Below, one piece after another: positions 47,951-60,000 of a DNA stretch of 64,000 nucleotides. The DNA is taken from NCBI RefSeq assembly GCF_016406325.1, contig NZ_CP066370.1, positions 3,472,001 through 3,536,000 on the forward strand. Reading direction: 5' to 3'. The position numbers were made by a program, and so were the translations under genes. The notes beneath the pieces were generated by a model. The model was given only the letters and a program-made list of their open reading frames with translations, searched no databases and had not been told where the DNA came from. This DNA comes from Shewanella putrefaciens (lineage in GTDB: Bacteria; Pseudomonadota; Gammaproteobacteria; Enterobacterales; Shewanellaceae). The stretch's first letter is position 1. Every line of letters starts with the position of its first letter.

Positions 47951-48220
47951 ATGAGTCAGGAATACCATATTACTAGCCTTGTGGTACATGCAGCCCCCAA
48001 TGCCTTGCAGCAGGTTGAAGCAGATATTAGTGCCTTATTGGGCTGTGATATTCATGCCATCACACCTGAAGGTAAATTGGTTGTCACCCTTGAAGGGAGT
48101 AGTCAAAAAGCCATTCTCGACAATGTTGAAGCTATTAATGCCCTGTCCGGCGTGTTATCCGCCAGTTTGATTTACCACCAAGTAGAACCCTTAGAACAAA
48201 TGAGTGAGGAAATATTATGA
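47951..48220 (+). CDS. napD: NapD chaperone for periplasmic nitrate reductase
   Basis: The 89-residue protein begins with [20 protein letters not shown] and has GKLVVTLEG, matching NapD, which binds the Tat signal of NapA during maturation. Its last codons overlap the napA ATG. It is the first gene of napDAGHB. An imperfect palindrome with a TGTGA half at 47842-47858 lies about 100 bp upstream. Confidence 0.92.
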   Translation: MSQEYHITSLVVHAAPNALQQVEADISALLGCDIHAITPEGKLVVTLEGSSQKAILDNVEAINALSGVLSASLIYHQVEPLEQMSEEIL

Positions 48221-50697
48221 GCATAAGTCGCCGCGAGTTTCTCAAGGCCAACGCAGCCCTTGCCGCTGCGACGGCCGTTGGCGTGACGCTTCCCGTGAAA
48301 ATGGTTGAAGCCGCCGAGTCAGATAATATCAAATGGGATAAAGCGCCCTGCCGTTTTTGCGGCGTAGGATGTAGCGTATTAGTCGGCACTAAAGCGGGTA
48401 AAGTCGTTGCCACTAAGGGTGATCCAGAAAGCCCTGTTAACCGTGGCTTAAACTGCATTAAAGGTTACTTCCTGTCGAAAATCATGTACGGCAAGGACAG
48501 ATTAACCACGCCACTGCTACGGATGAAAGACGGCAAATACCATAAAGAAGGTGAGTTTACCCCTGTTAGCTGGGATGTCGCCCTTGATACTATGGCCGCT
48601 AAGTGGAAACACAGCATTGCCACTAAAGGCCCGACTTCTGTCGGTATGTTCGGTTCAGGCCAGTGGACGATTTGGGAAGGTTACGCCGCTTCCAAACTGC
48701 ATAAAGCGGGGTTTTTAACCAATAATATCGACCCTAACGCGCGCCACTGCATGGCCTCGGCTGTGGTTGGCTTTATGCGTACCTTTGGTATCGATGAACC
48801 TATGGGTTGCTATGACGATTTAGAAGCCGCCGATCACTTTGTGCTTTGGGGCGCCAACATGGCCGAGATGCACCCGATCCTGTGGGCACGTTTATCTGAT
48901 CGCCGTTTAAGCAGTCCGAGTTGCCGCGTACATGTACTCTCTACCTTTGAGAATCGCAGCTTCGACTTAGCCGATAACCCTATGGTTTTCCATCCGCAAT
49001 CAGATCTGGTGATCCTCAACTATATCGCCAACTACATCATTCAAAACAAAGCTGTAAACACTGACTTTGTCACTAAACATACTCAATTTGCCTTAGGTGT
49101 TGATGATATTGGCTATGGTCTGCGTCCAGATCATCCATTAGAGAAGAAAGCCAAAAACCCTGGCAATGGTAAATCAACCCCAATTAGCTTTGACGAGTAC
49201 GCTAAGTTCGTCAGCACTTATACGCTGGAATACGCGGCTAAGATGAGTGGTGTGGAGCCTGAAAAACTCGAAACCTTAGCCAAAGCCTATGCCGATCCTA
49301 AGGTGAAGGTTATGAGTCTTTGGACCATGGGGATTAACCAACACGTACGTGGCGTATGGGCAAACAATATGCTCTACAACCTCCACTTACTGACGGGCAA
49401 AATCGCGACTCCCGGTAACAGCCCATTCTCATTAACAGGTCAACCCTCTGCCTGTGGCACCGCCCGTGAAGTCGGCACCTTCGCCCATCGTCTACCCGCT
49501 GACATGGTTGTGGATAACGATAAGCACCGTGCTATTACTGAAAAAATGTGGCAAGTGCCTGAAGGCACGATTCCACCAAAACCGGGTTACCACGCGGTAC
49601 TTCAAAGCCGTATGCTCAAAGACGGTAAGCTCAATTGTTATTGGACAATGTGTACCAATAACATGCAAGCAGGCCCCAATATCAATGAAGAAATGTATCC
49701 GGGCTTCCGTAACCCTGAAAACTTTATCGTGGTATCCGATCCTTATCCTACGGTAACTGCCATGGCGGCGGATTTAATCCTGCCAACGGCAATGTGGGTA
49801 GAGAAAGAAGGGGCCTACGGTAATGCCGAGCGCCGCACCCATATGTGGCATCAACAAGTCAAAGCGCCAGAAGGGGCAAAATCCGATCTGTGGCAATTAA
49901 TGGAATTTGCGAAACGCTTTAACGTGTCAGAGGTGTGGCCTGCAGAGCTTATCGCCAAACAGCCAGAATACGCAGATAAGACCCTGTTTGAAGTGCTATT
50001 TGCCAACGGCGTGATCAACAAGTTTCCAACAACCGATTGCAAGGCTGAATTAAACGATGAAAGTCAGCACTTTGGTTTTTATGTACAAAAAGGCATTTTC
50101 GAAGAATATGCCGCCTTTGGCCGTGGCCATGCCCATGATTTAGCCGACTTTGACCGCTACCACGAAACCCGCGGTCTGCGCTGGCCAGTGGTCAATGGTA
50201 AAGAAACCCTGCGCCGTTTCGTTGAGGGTAGCGATCCTTACGTCAAAGCAGGTGAAGGCTTTAAATTCTATGGTAAACCAGATGGTAAAGCAGTGATTTT
50301 CGCCCTGCCCTATGAGCCTGCAGCGGAAGAGCCGAACTCAGAATACGATCTGTGGATGTCAACTGGCCGCGTGCTCGAACACTGGCATACAGGTTCGATG
50401 ACAGCACGGGTGCCTGAACTCTATCGCGCTTATCCCGATGCACAAATCTTTATGCATCCAGAAGACGCCAAGGCTCGTGGTCTACAACGTGGTGATGAAG
50501 TAGTTGTCGCCTCTCCCCGTGGTGAGGTCAAAACCCGTGTTGAAACCAAAGGCCGTAACAAACCGCCACGCGGCGTAGTGTTTATGCCCTTCTTCGATGC
50601 GCGTCAGTTAGTGAACAAGTTGATTCTGGATGCAACCGATCCACTGTCAAAAGAAACTGACTTTAAGAAGTGCCCAGTCAAAGTGATGAAGGCTTAA
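48217..50697 (+). CDS. napA: Periplasmic nitrate reductase catalytic subunit NapA
   Basis: The 826-residue molybdoprotein starts with a Tat signal (SRRREFLK). A [4Fe-4S] motif (CRFCGVGC ... CIKGY) and the molybdopterin-binding region follow, with the Mo-ligand Cys expected in [14 protein letters not shown]. It reduces nitrate to nitrite in the periplasm. The start overlaps napD. Confidence 0.96.
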   Translation: MSISRREFLKANAALAAATAVGVTLPVKMVEAAESDNIKWDKAPCRFCGVGCSVLVGTKAGKVVATKGDPESPVNRGLNCIKGYFLSKIMYGKDRLTTPLLRMKDGKYHKEGEFTPVSWDVALDTMAAKWKHSIATKGPTSVGMFGSGQWTIWEGYAASKLHKAGFLTNNIDPNARHCMASAVVGFMRTFGIDEPMGCYDDLEAADHFVLWGANMAEMHPILWARLSDRRLSSPSCRVHVLSTFENRSFDLADNPMVFHPQSDLVILNYIANYIIQNKAVNTDFVTKHTQFALGVDDIGYGLRPDHPLEKKAKNPGNGKSTPISFDEYAKFVSTYTLEYAAKMSGVEPEKLETLAKAYADPKVKVMSLWTMGINQHVRGVWANNMLYNLHLLTGKIATPGNSPFSLTGQPSACGTAREVGTFAHRLPADMVVDNDKHRAITEKMWQVPEGTIPPKPGYHAVLQSRMLKDGKLNCYWTMCTNNMQAGPNINEEMYPGFRNPENFIVVSDPYPTVTAMAADLILPTAMWVEKEGAYGNAERRTHMWHQQVKAPEGAKSDLWQLMEFAKRFNVSEVWPAELIAKQPEYADKTLFEVLFANGVINKFPTTDCKAELNDESQHFGFYVQKGIFEEYAAFGRGHAHDLADFDRYHETRGLRWPVVNGKETLRRFVEGSDPYVKAGEGFKFYGKPDGKAVIFALPYEPAAEEPNSEYDLWMSTGRVLEHWHTGSMTARVPELYRAYPDAQIFMHPEDAKARGLQRGDEVVVASPRGEVKTRVETKGRNKPPRGVVFMPFFDARQLVNKLILDATDPLSKETDFKKCPVKVMKA

Positions 50698-50750
50698 GCC
50701 CTCATTTTTGATAGCGATTAGCTCATTTGATAGCAATTAAGGAGTCTAAG

Positions 50751-51485
50751 GTGAGTCAGCAAGTTAAGAGTGCATTCACAGCCAAACAAGTCAACCGTCG
50801 CCAATTTTTGGCAACGACGGCGAAGGCTGGCTGTGTGATGGGACTCGTGGGATTAGGCTTAACGGCTACGGCAAAAAGCCAAGGCCAGCTCGCCCCTCAA
50901 GCTTGCAGGCCGCCGAGTGCCCTTGAAGAAGGCGATTTTCTCTCGGCCTGTGTGCGCTGCGGTTTATGTGTTGAGGCTTGCCCCTACGACACACTATCGC
51001 TGGCACGCTGGTTCGATGGCGCTGCCACTGGCACGCCATTCTTTACCGCACGGCGCATTCCCTGCGAGATGTGTGAGGATATTCCCTGCATAAAAGCCTG
51101 CCCATCGGGTGCGCTTGATCCTCAGCTTGAACACATTAACGATGCAAAAATGGGCATTGCGGTACTGATAGATGAGAAAAACTGTCTTAACTTTAAGGGG
51201 TTACGCTGTGATGTCTGCTACCGGGTTTGTCCGTTAATCGACAATGCCATCACCTTAGAGCGCCAGCGCAACAACCAAAGCGATCACCACGCCATGTTTT
51301 TACCCACAGTCAACAGCGATACCTGCACTGGCTGTGGCAAATGTGAACATGCCTGTGTACTCGATATCGCAGCAATCAAGGTGCTACCTACGGCATTAGC
51401 CCTAGGAAAAACCGCAGAGCACGATACTTACATCAATACAGAAGAAACCACCCTAGAGATGTTAAACAAGGGGTTAGTGCTATGA
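50751..51485 (+). CDS. napG: Ferredoxin-type protein NapG
   Basis: The 244-residue protein has a Tat signal ([13 protein letters not shown]) and four Cys-rich [4Fe-4S] motifs ([46 protein letters not shown]). With NapH it can pass electrons from quinol to NapA. GTG at 50751 has AAGGAG upstream; a frame start at 50727 (TTG) has no such signal. Its stop overlaps the napH start (ATGA). Confidence 0.93.
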   Translation: MSQQVKSAFTAKQVNRRQFLATTAKAGCVMGLVGLGLTATAKSQGQLAPQACRPPSALEEGDFLSACVRCGLCVEACPYDTLSLARWFDGAATGTPFFTARRIPCEMCEDIPCIKACPSGALDPQLEHINDAKMGIAVLIDEKNCLNFKGLRCDVCYRVCPLIDNAITLERQRNNQSDHHAMFLPTVNSDTCTGCGKCEHACVLDIAAIKVLPTALALGKTAEHDTYINTEETTLEMLNKGLVL

Positions 51486-52453
51486 AGATGAAGACACCAG
51501 CGCCTCAATCTAAGAGCACAAATATCTTGGAAACACCTTTTGCCGCGGCTGCAGTTGCGGAACTAGGTTGGTGGCGAGCCCATAAATATCTGCTGCTACG
51601 CCGCTTAGTGCAACTAAGTCTTTTCGGTTTATTCGCACTAGGGCCTGTCGCAGGTATTTGGATTCTCAAAGGTAACCTATCGGCAAGTCTATTGCTTGAT
51701 ACTGTCCCTCTGGCCGATCCCTTAGTGGCTTTGCAGGTACTAATGACGGGACATATCCCTGAATTTAGCCTGCTTATTGGTGCTGGGATTATCGTCTTAT
51801 TTTATGGCGTAGCAGGAGGAAGGGTATTTTGCAGTTGGGTCTGTCCAGTTAACTTGGTTACAGATACCGCGAGTTGGCTAAGACGTCGGCTTAATCTACC
51901 TCGCACTAGTGAACTACCTCGTAATTTACGTTATTACCTACTCGCACTGGTACTCTTGTTGCCCTTGATAACAGGCTTAACGGTTTGGGAATGGATTAAC
52001 CCAGTCCCAGTACTGTATCGAGCAATATTATTTGGCACTGTCGGTAGCTTGTGGCTCCTTGTGGCTATCTTCCTGCTCGATCTATTTATCGTCGAGCGCG
52101 CTTGGTGCGGCCATCTTTGCCCTGCGGGAGCCCTGTTTGGTCTCTTGGGCAAACTCAGTCCAATTAAGATCGCCGCACTGCAAGCCAAAGATTGCAACAA
52201 CTGCATGGATTGTTTTGCCGTTTGTCCTGAAAGACATGTGTTAAAAACTGCACTTAAAGGACAAAACCCGGTGATCTTAAGCCAAGATTGCACCCAATGC
52301 GGCCGCTGTATCGATGTCTGCGCCAAGCGTGTATTTAGCTATCAGCATCGTTTCACTTTTGCTAACGCTCACTCTAATACTCAATCATCCACAGAATCTA
52401 CATTACCCAATATTCGTCAACACATTGCCACCAAGGCGGAGAATGACCAATGA
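51482..52453 (+). CDS. napH: Quinol dehydrogenase membrane component NapH
   Basis: The 323-residue protein has about four membrane helices, the motif [24 protein letters not shown], and two C-terminal ferredoxin motifs ([26 protein letters not shown]). It forms the quinol-oxidising pair with NapG. Its stop overlaps the napB start. Confidence 0.93.
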   Translation: MKMKTPAPQSKSTNILETPFAAAAVAELGWWRAHKYLLLRRLVQLSLFGLFALGPVAGIWILKGNLSASLLLDTVPLADPLVALQVLMTGHIPEFSLLIGAGIIVLFYGVAGGRVFCSWVCPVNLVTDTASWLRRRLNLPRTSELPRNLRYYLLALVLLLPLITGLTVWEWINPVPVLYRAILFGTVGSLWLLVAIFLLDLFIVERAWCGHLCPAGALFGLLGKLSPIKIAALQAKDCNNCMDCFAVCPERHVLKTALKGQNPVILSQDCTQCGRCIDVCAKRVFSYQHRFTFANAHSNTQSSTESTLPNIRQHIATKAENDQ

Positions 52454-52878
52454 AAAAAATACTCACCTTAGCTGCCATTGTTGTCGCTATCGGCGGCTGC
52501 ACAGGCCAGAAAGCAGACACTAATTCAGCACCTGTTACCATCAATTCACTCGCTGGTACTTCAGCAATTACCGATATTCGCCCCGCCGATGCTATGCCCG
52601 TTTTTCCTACTCGTGGCGCAGCACTCGAACGTAGCTTTAGCGACCAACCTCCGCTTATCCCTCACAAAGATGATTACAAAATTACCTTAGATAAAAATGG
52701 TTGCTTAAGCTGCCATAGTTGGGAAAAAGCTGAGCGAATGAAAGCAACACCGGTTGCTAAATCACACGTTATTGATGATAAAGGCACCTTAAACGGACAA
52801 AATTATTTCTGTACCCAGTGCCATGTCGCTCAGGCAGAAAATAAAGCACCCTTAGTCGAGAATAAGTTCTCAAACTAA
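52450..52878 (+). CDS. napB: Diheme cytochrome c NapB
   Basis: The 142-residue protein has an N-terminal signal (lipoprotein-like IGGCTG) and two CxxCH heme sites (CLSCH, CTQCH). It passes electrons to NapA. There is no napC in the cluster; in Shewanella the tetraheme CymA is known to fill that role. A terminator follows. Confidence 0.94.
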   Translation: MKKILTLAAIVVAIGGCTGQKADTNSAPVTINSLAGTSAITDIRPADAMPVFPTRGAALERSFSDQPPLIPHKDDYKITLDKNGCLSCHSWEKAERMKATPVAKSHVIDDKGTLNGQNYFCTQCHVAQAENKAPLVENKFSN

Positions 52879-52899
52879 TAGACGATACTCCCCTGCCCG

Positions 52900-52930
52900 T
52901 AAAAGCCACTGATATTCAGTGGCTTTTTAC
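52900..52930 (+). terminator. Terminator after napB
   Basis: A stem TAAAAGCCACTGA / CAGTGGCTTTTTA closes the nap operon. Confidence 0.88.
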
Positions 52931-53066
52931 TTTCAAAGCCTTGGTGAACTGAGTTGTGATAGCTACACCTTGATGAGAGCCGCTAAATGCTTGGAATACA
53001 GCGCAGAGAAAATATGAGTGTCAGGAAAGGTAAATGGGGCAGGAAAGAGCGTAATGATAATAAAAA

Positions 53067-53092
53067 GTAAAACCCAGCCTAGGCTGGGTTTA
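53067..53092 (-). terminator. Terminator of the small peptide gene
   Basis: A near-perfect palindrome (AAAACCCAGCCTAGGCTGGGTTT) is followed on the minus strand by TTTTACTTTTT. Confidence 0.7.
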
Positions 53093-53231
53093 CTTGTTGT
53101 TTTGCTTTATGCAAATTACCCACTGAAGCCGTTTGTGCTGCTTGTGTCACTTTCACTTTTTGTACATCCTTTGCCACAGGCATAGCCGCCTGCCACAAAG
53201 CACCTACCCATAGACTTGAAGTTGATTTCAT
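53079..53231 (-). CDS. Small 50-residue protein of unknown function
   Basis: The minus-strand frame starts ATG at 53231 behind AGGGG and encodes MKSTSSLWVGALWQAAMPVA followed by a Lys/Gln-rich polar tail. It is too short to be reported by usual length cut-offs. Its stop lies inside a palindrome (AACCCAGCC / GGCTGGGTT) that continues into a T-rich run, an ideal terminator for it. The N-terminus could be a short amphipathic or signal-like helix. No family was recognised; it lies upstream of, and divergent from, the LysR gene. Confidence 0.5.
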   Translation of the reverse strand: MKSTSSLWVGALWQAAMPVAKDVQKVKVTQAAQTASVGNLHKAKQQVNPA

Positions 53232-53324
53232 CGGTATTCCCCTGTTTTGTTAACAAGGTCAAAGTAATACTTAGGCTATCATCAGTAAAATGAATTAATG
53301 CCATAATATGGATTCCATTTAAGC

Positions 53325-54212
53325 ATGAATATTCCAATCAAGACCTTACAGTGTTTTCTGACCTTAGTGGAAACCGAAAACTTTACCCGTGCAGCACAAA
53401 AATGTTTTATCACCCAACCAACGCTTAGCAAGATCATCCAAAGGTTAGAGGAAAGTCTAGGAGAAACCCTGCTGATCCGTAACAATCAAAAGGTAGAGCT
53501 AACCCAAGCTGGACAGCTTTTTGAACATAGTGCGAGAGAGATCCTAGGCCAATGGCATAGGCTACAAGAAGACATGAGTAACTTAAGTGGACTCAAATCA
53601 GGGCGATTGCGATTAGGTGTATGTCCTATGATGAGCAGTCTGATTATCGGTCTGCTGACGAGTTATCGTAAGCGTTATCCGGGTATTGAACTGCAGATGT
53701 ATGAATACGGTGGATTTGGCTGCGAGCAGGCACTGCTGAATAACAGTTTAGATATCGCCTTTACTGCGCTACCAACAACCCATGAAACAGAGCTAGTCAA
53801 TCAACCCTTAACCAAGTATCCATTACTCGCTTGTTTGCCAGAGGGACATCCTCTAGCCGATAAATCCCAAATCAATTGGCAAGATTTCGAACCCTATCCT
53901 TTTATCCTTTATAACGAGGATTTCTCCCTCGCTAAGCTGATAAACCGCCTCAGTCGTAAGGCTGGTGTGCAATTGAATATTGCCTTTCGTAGCGGTCAGT
54001 GGGATTTTCTAGCGGCTATGGTGGAGGCCGATATGGGCGTTGCCATTTTACCTGAGCCTATCTGTCATAAACTCACTAGCAGCAAATTAATCTTCAAACC
54101 AATGCAGCCCGCTATGACATGGGATCTCGCACTAATTTGGCGCCAGAGTTTACCCTTAACACCCGCTGCCAATGCGCTGCTGGAATTGAGTAAACAAAAG
54201 ACCGAATCCTAG
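53325..54212 (+). CDS. LysR family transcriptional regulator
   Basis: The 295-residue regulator has an N-terminal winged helix (FTRAAQKCFITQPTLSKIIQRLEESLG) and a periplasmic-binding-protein-like effector domain. It resembles the CynR/GltC type. Its target is unknown; the nap operon lies upstream and fusB converges on it. It is followed by a 7-bp tandem repeat. Confidence 0.9.
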   Translation: MNIPIKTLQCFLTLVETENFTRAAQKCFITQPTLSKIIQRLEESLGETLLIRNNQKVELTQAGQLFEHSAREILGQWHRLQEDMSNLSGLKSGRLRLGVCPMMSSLIIGLLTSYRKRYPGIELQMYEYGGFGCEQALLNNSLDIAFTALPTTHETELVNQPLTKYPLLACLPEGHPLADKSQINWQDFEPYPFILYNEDFSLAKLINRLSRKAGVQLNIAFRSGQWDFLAAMVEADMGVAILPEPICHKLTSSKLIFKPMQPAMTWDLALIWRQSLPLTPAANALLELSKQKTES

Positions 54213-54215
54213 AAA

Positions 54216-54273
54216 CCGTCTACCGTCTACCGTCTACCGTCTACCGTCTACCGTCTACCGTCTACCGTCTACC
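54216..54273. repeat. Heptanucleotide tandem repeat (CCGTCTA), eight copies plus a partial
   Basis: Eight perfect units run from 54216 to 54271 plus CC. They begin 3 bp after the LysR stop. The array is intergenic, so copy-number change would not shift a frame. Confidence 0.95.
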
Positions 54274-54288
54274 AGAATGTACGCCCAT

Positions 54289-54323
54289 AAAAAAACCGCT
54301 GCTAGCCTAGGCTTAGCAGCGGT
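54289..54323 (-). terminator. Terminator after fusB
   Basis: The stem ACCGCTGCTA / TAGCAGCGGT is followed by TTTTTTT on the minus strand. Confidence 0.9.
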
Positions 54324-54346
54324 CTCTATTCGTGTTGAGTTAAGAA

Positions 54347-56440
54347 TTACTTCTTAGCTTCAGCAGCTTTACGCTCTTTAACTTGCTCAACTACTTTTTC
54401 AGCTACGCTGTTTGGACATGGTGTGTAGTGTGAGAACTCCATAGAGAACTGACCACGACCAGAAGTCATTGTACGTAGAGTACCGATATAACCGAACATT
54501 TCTGATAACGGTACATCAGCCTTGATACGAACACCAGTCACACCTGCGATTTGGTCTTTGATCATGCCACGACGACGGTTTAAGTCACCGATCACATCAC
54601 CCACGTTGTCTTCTGGGCTGAACACGTCAACTTTCATGATTGGCTCAAGAAGTTGTGGCTTAGCTTTAGCGATAGACTGACGGAATGCCGCTTTAGCAGC
54701 GATTTCGAACGCGATAGCTGATGAGTCAACTGCGTGGTAAGCACCATCAGTTAATTCGAACTCTACGTCTAACACTGGGAAGCCAGCGATAGTACCCGTG
54801 TTCATCATGCTCGCGAAACCTTTCTCAACTGCAGGCCAGAATTCCTTAGGAACGCTACCACCCACAACTGAAGATTTGAATACGAAACCAGAATTTGGCT
54901 CACCAGGACGGATAATGTATTCAATCTTACCGAATTGACCAGAACCACCAGATTGTTTCTTGTGGGTGTATTGGTCTTCAACCATTTGAGTAATGGTTTC
55001 GCGGTAGGCCACTTGTGGCTCACCTACGATCAACTCAACGCCGTAAGTACGCTTCAGGATGTCAACTTTGATATCTAAGTGCAGTTCACCCATACCTTTA
55101 AGGATGGTTTCACCTGAATCTTCGTCTGTTTCTACGCGGAAAGATGGATCTTCAGCGATCATCTTACCGATAGCGATAGCCATCTTCTCGCTACCACCTT
55201 TATCTTTTGGCGCTACTGCGATAGAGATTACTGGCTCAGGGAACACCATGGCTTCTAATGTACATGGGTGCTTAACATCACACAGAGTGTGACCCGTTTG
55301 CACGTTCTTCATGCCCACGATAGCGATAATGTCACCAGCTTCAGCCGATTCAATTTCGATACGGTCGTTTGCGTGCATTTCGCACATACGGCCGATACGT
55401 TCAGTCTTACCAGTCGCACTGTTAAGAATGGTATCGCCTTTCTTCAAACGGCCAGAATAAACACGTACGAAGGTCAGAGCACCGAAACGGTCGTCCATGA
55501 TTTTGAACGCTAACGCTTTCAATGGCTCATCGGCAGAAACGATAGCGTGTTCGCCAGTTTCGTTACCTTCTTCGTCAGTTAAAGGCTGTGGATCAACTTC
55601 GTTTGGCGCTGGTAAGTAATCAACAACAGCGTCTAGAACCAGTTGCATACCTTTGTTCTTGAACGCAGAACCACAGTATGTTGGGAATAAAGCCATTGTA
55701 CGAGTACCCTTACGGATACAACGTTTCAGGTCTTCAATCGATGGTTCTTCGCCTTCCATGTAGGCTTCCATCAGATCGTCATCTTGCTCAACAGCAGATT
55801 CGATCAGCATTTCACGGTATTCTTCAACTTGATCAACCATGTCAGCTGGAACGTCTGTCACACTGAAGTTTTCTGGTAAACCTGAATCATCCCATATGTA
55901 GGCTTTACGGGTTAATAGGTCAACAACACCTTTAAACTCGTCTTCGATACCAATAGGCAGAACCATAACCAGTGGGTTAGCCGCTAAAACATCTCTAGTC
56001 TGCTTAACAACACGCAGGAAGTCAGCACCCATACGGTCTAACTTGTTTACGAAGATGATACGAGCAACTTCAGATTCGTTCGCATAGCGCCAGTTAGTTT
56101 CTGATTGAGGCTCAACACCGCCGCTACCACAGAATACACCGATACCGCCGTCGAGTACTTTCAGAGAACGGTAAACTTCAACGGTGAAGTCAACGTGCCC
56201 TGGGGTATCAATAACGTTGAAACGGTGTTCTTTCCAGAAACAGCTTACTGCTGCTGATTGAATGGTAATACCGCGCTCAGCTTCCTGAACCATGAAGTCT
56301 GTTGTAGATTCACCATCGTGTGTTTCACCAGCTTTGTGAATTCTACCAGTTAGCTTAAGAATACGCTCGGTGGTCGTGGTTTTACCCGCGTCAACGTGAG
56401 CGAAGATACCAATGTTTCTGTATTTGGATAATTCGGTCAT
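54347..56440 (-). CDS. fusB: Elongation factor G, second copy (FusB type)
   Basis: The 697-residue GTPase has G1 [15 protein letters not shown], the G2 region of [10 protein letters not shown]3 DTPGHVDF and G4 [10 protein letters not shown], then EF-G domains 2-5. It lacks linkage to rpsL/rpsG/tuf, so it is the non-operonic copy described in Shewanella as a second EF-G. A role in translocation or ribosome recycling is likely. Confidence 0.9.
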   Translation of the reverse strand: MTELSKYRNIGIFAHVDAGKTTTTERILKLTGRIHKAGETHDGESTTDFMVQEAERGITIQSAAVSCFWKEHRFNVIDTPGHVDFTVEVYRSLKVLDGGIGVFCGSGGVEPQSETNWRYANESEVARIIFVNKLDRMGADFLRVVKQTRDVLAANPLVMVLPIGIEDEFKGVVDLLTRKAYIWDDSGLPENFSVTDVPADMVDQVEEYREMLIESAVEQDDDLMEAYMEGEEPSIEDLKRCIRKGTRTMALFPTYCGSAFKNKGMQLVLDAVVDYLPAPNEVDPQPLTDEEGNETGEHAIVSADEPLKALAFKIMDDRFGALTFVRVYSGRLKKGDTILNSATGKTERIGRMCEMHANDRIEIESAEAGDIIAIVGMKNVQTGHTLCDVKHPCTLEAMVFPEPVISIAVAPKDKGGSEKMAIAIGKMIAEDPSFRVETDEDSGETILKGMGELHLDIKVDILKRTYGVELIVGEPQVAYRETITQMVEDQYTHKKQSGGSGQFGKIEYIIRPGEPNSGFVFKSSVVGGSVPKEFWPAVEKGFASMMNTGTIAGFPVLDVEFELTDGAYHAVDSSAIAFEIAAKAAFRQSIAKAKPQLLEPIMKVDVFSPEDNVGDVIGDLNRRRGMIKDQIAGVTGVRIKADVPLSEMFGYIGTLRTMTSGRGQFSMEFSHYTPCPNSVAEKVVEQVKERKAAEAKK

Positions 56441-56954
56441 GATTCAACTTTAATGATTAGTTTAAGAAGTAGACGGAGTATGCGACAAACCACCGACACA
56501 CCGCACATCAGATTATTTTAGGCGCATATTGTAAATTGGAACCCAGTTCTGCGCAAATGACTCTTGCAATTTTTCACGATAAAGTCGTGGTAAATTTTAA
56601 AAAAATTTGCACAAATACAAACAAAAACAACCAAATAAACCAATTTAGCCTAAATTTTAGACAATCAATAAAAATACCTAAAAATATAGCTTTGCAAATG
56701 ATATTGATGTTTTTCCGGTTTTTTATGCCTTGTATATAAGCTAAATCGCCTAAAAATATGACCTCGAACGGCTTAAGACTTAGCAAGAATGCTCATCATA
56801 TGACGCATTACCTAAAACAATAAGGTAGGCATTTTATCGACAGCACATCCTTTGAAGCAAAATAGGGCATCACCCCAAGATTTGGTCAGTATAAAATCCA
56901 ACACTAATACCGAGTGACCATCAAGTCTTTATGGTAATACTGGTTAAATTAGAT
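56441..56954. other. AT-rich upstream region of fusB; no gene seen
   Basis: About 510 bp. The first half is extremely AT-rich (long A and T runs around 56580-56720) and would hold the fusB promoter. Nothing else was recognised. Confidence 0.45.
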
Positions 56955-56980
56955 AAAAATACCCGCCAAAGGCGGGTATT
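56955..56980 (-). terminator. Terminator after the carboxylase gene
   Basis: The stem AATACCCGCC / GGCGGGTATT is followed by TTTATC on the minus strand, 25 bp beyond the gene's stop. Confidence 0.9.
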
Positions 56981-57005
56981 CGGAGTATCAGATTTTATTT
57001 AGCGT

Positions 57006-60000
57006 TTAAGCGTCGACGGGCGATACCACAAAGAGTAAATCACCTTGAGACACTTGTTGACCATTGCTGTTCAGAATGCGCTCGATGCGATACTTCTGAT
57101 CCTCAGGATAAAGTATGGCGCCTTGACGGTTAAAGCCAGCCAAGTTGACCTGCGAGAACATCTTCATCGCTTCAGTTAACGCTAAGGTTTGCTCAACGGT
57201 AACAATATCACCTTCTTTCACGAAATCAGGCTCACCCGGTGCAGGAGAGGTATAGAAGATACCCGCGCCTTGGGCTAATACTTTCAATTCGTTACTTTCG
57301 CCCACACGTAAAGACTCTGTATCAACACCCACTGTTTCAGCTGCCGCTTCCATTTCTGCGATAAGCGCAGGAATATCAAGTTCAGCCATAAAGCGTGGTA
57401 GATAGTTAGTGTCGTATACGCCTTCTTTGAAGGTACCGTCATTTAAGATTAGCTTAAGTAACGGAATGTTAGTTGCGATACCTTTCAGCACTACGCTATC
57501 CAGATAAGCATGCAGCTTGGCAATCACATCTTCACGGTTTTCACCGCGCATAATGATTTGCGCAATCAAGCTATCATAGTATGGCGAGACTTCTTTGCCA
57601 GGTGCAGCAATTGAGATAATTTCCACATCAGGATGCTCTGGGAATACACACTCAGTGATCTTGCCAGGATTTGGAATAAGCTGCAGTATGCCATGGCTAT
57701 CGAGCGCCGCTTTTTCAGCAGTCACACGTACTTCCATCGCATAGCCAATTTCCTTCGGCTCTAGATGCTCGATTGAACGGCCCGCAGCGATATCAAACTG
57801 TGCACTCACAATATCGATACCAGAAGTGGCTTCCGTTACTGGATGCTCTACCTGTAGACGGGTGTTCATTTCCATGAAGTACACTTCGTTTGCATCTAAG
57901 TTATAGATGAACTCAACAGTACCAGCACCCATATAATCAGTCGCATCACCTAAAGCACGGGTGTAATCCAACACCTGTTTTTTAAGCTCATCCGGCAACA
58001 TGGTTGAGCCAGATTCTTCGACGACTTTTTGGTTGTTACGTTGTACCGAACAATCACGCAGACCTAACACTTTGGCGTTGCCGAACTTGTCACGCAATAA
58101 CTGCACTTCGATATGACGCAGTGAGGTCACATATTTTTCTAAGTATAAGTCGCCATTACCAAAAGCTGCAGCCGCTTCGGTCGCTGTCTTTTGGAATAGG
58201 CCAATCATATCCTCAGGGCGTTTAACAACCTGAATACCTTTACCACCACCGCCTTGTACGGCTTTCAGCAGCACTGGATAACCAATTTCACTCGCCACGT
58301 TAACCGCTTGCTCAGCATTGGTCAGAATACCGTGAGAACCTGGCACGACTGGTACATTTTGCGCTTGAGACGTTTTAATCGCGTTCGACTTATTACCCAT
58401 AGTGGTCATTGAATGCACGCTAGGGCCAACAAAGTTAACGCCGTTATTCACACACAATGCAGCAAACTGCGGACTTTCAGATAAGAAACCGATACCAGGG
58501 TGCAGTGCATCGACTTGCTCATACTCAGCCACTTTCAATACAGAATATGCGTTCAAGTAACTTTCATCCGAGGTGTTACCACCGAGGCAAACTAACTTGT
58601 CGGTGTCTTTAAGCATATCTGCTGGCACTGATGTCATATCAGGATCGGAGGCGACTAAAACCACATTGATATTATTATCGTGCGCTTTACGGATCAGTTT
58701 AACCGCCGTACAACCACGGGCATGAACCAATACTTTATTGATTGGCTTCATTAACTTACGAGGATCGCTTTGTACGATAACATCTTCTTCAACGGGTGTT
58801 TCAACCACCAGTGTCGAGAGTGCATTAATAATCACATCGTTAATGTTTGCAGTTGGCATCGGCATCAAAGGATCGATACTTGCTAACTGGCTGTCTAACG
58901 TGTCACTAAATGGGTTATGGACTAAGCCCGCCATTGCGCCAGGAACTTTAGACAGATAGTTAGACAGCGTTGCCGTCGATGGCAGGTAAGCAGGAACCAC
59001 CATTTGCCCTGCAAACGGCATATTCGTGCCAGACAGATAGTAAGTTTGTACCAATGGGTGAGTCACAAAACTCGCCTGTGCACCACCAGTACAATCACCA
59101 AAACCAAACATCAATACTGGCAATTCGTTATCACGAATAAAACGGGTAATACGGTCGTTGACTACCGCCATAGAGAAAAGTGCTGCCGCGCCTTCTTTCG
59201 TCTGCATACCGCCAGAGCTAATAAAGCACACAACAGGTAACTTACGCTTAGCACACTCAATCAGCAGCGCAGAGAATTTCTCGGCGCTCGCCATATCGAA
59301 GGCACCCGCTTGGAATGCGGTGTTAGAGACAGCCACGCCCACACGGACTTTTTGGCCTTTCTCTTTAAAATCCGCAATACCAGTGATTAGACCACAAGGA
59401 CGTATTCCTTTATCTAAAGCATCTTCAATCGATAAACGGAAACCTGGGAAGTTCAATAAGTTAGCCGACATTTTGTCGCCGTTAATCTCATCAAAACGGG
59501 TAAAGAATTGCTTGATGACATTTTCCCATGTCATATTGCCTTTACGCTTTTCGTCCCGCAGTACTTTTTGGATCAATAGATCCTGATAACCCATGGTCAA
59601 GCGGTTCCAGAAGTCTTTACGGCGACCGATACGCACAGGGTTTATTGCACCAGTGTATTTGCTAGTGTCACTTTCGCTATCAAAATATTCTGGTAGTAGG
59701 CGCTCGAAGAAGTAAGTCAGCACCACGAACAAACTGTCATTGAGCTGTGGGAAACCCACACTCTTCCACTGCTCTACACGTACCAACAAGTCGGCACGGT
59801 TAGATTGCCCCATAAAGTACTTAAGCCACTTGTAAAATTTGGCTTTATCGTTAGCGGTGTCCTGCGTCGACAGTGCATGGTCAATTGACTTATGCAGTAG
59901 ATTGTTCACTGAGTTACGTGACAAACTCTTAGACATCATAGCTTCTTTAGCGATTGACGCTAAGCTGCCCACCACGTTGTCGTAAAGTGAGTTAAAGATC

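Noticed and set aside
56536..56739. 67-codon frame upstream of fusB
   Set aside because: Composition reflects very AT-rich promoter DNA (runs of Asn, Lys, Phe).
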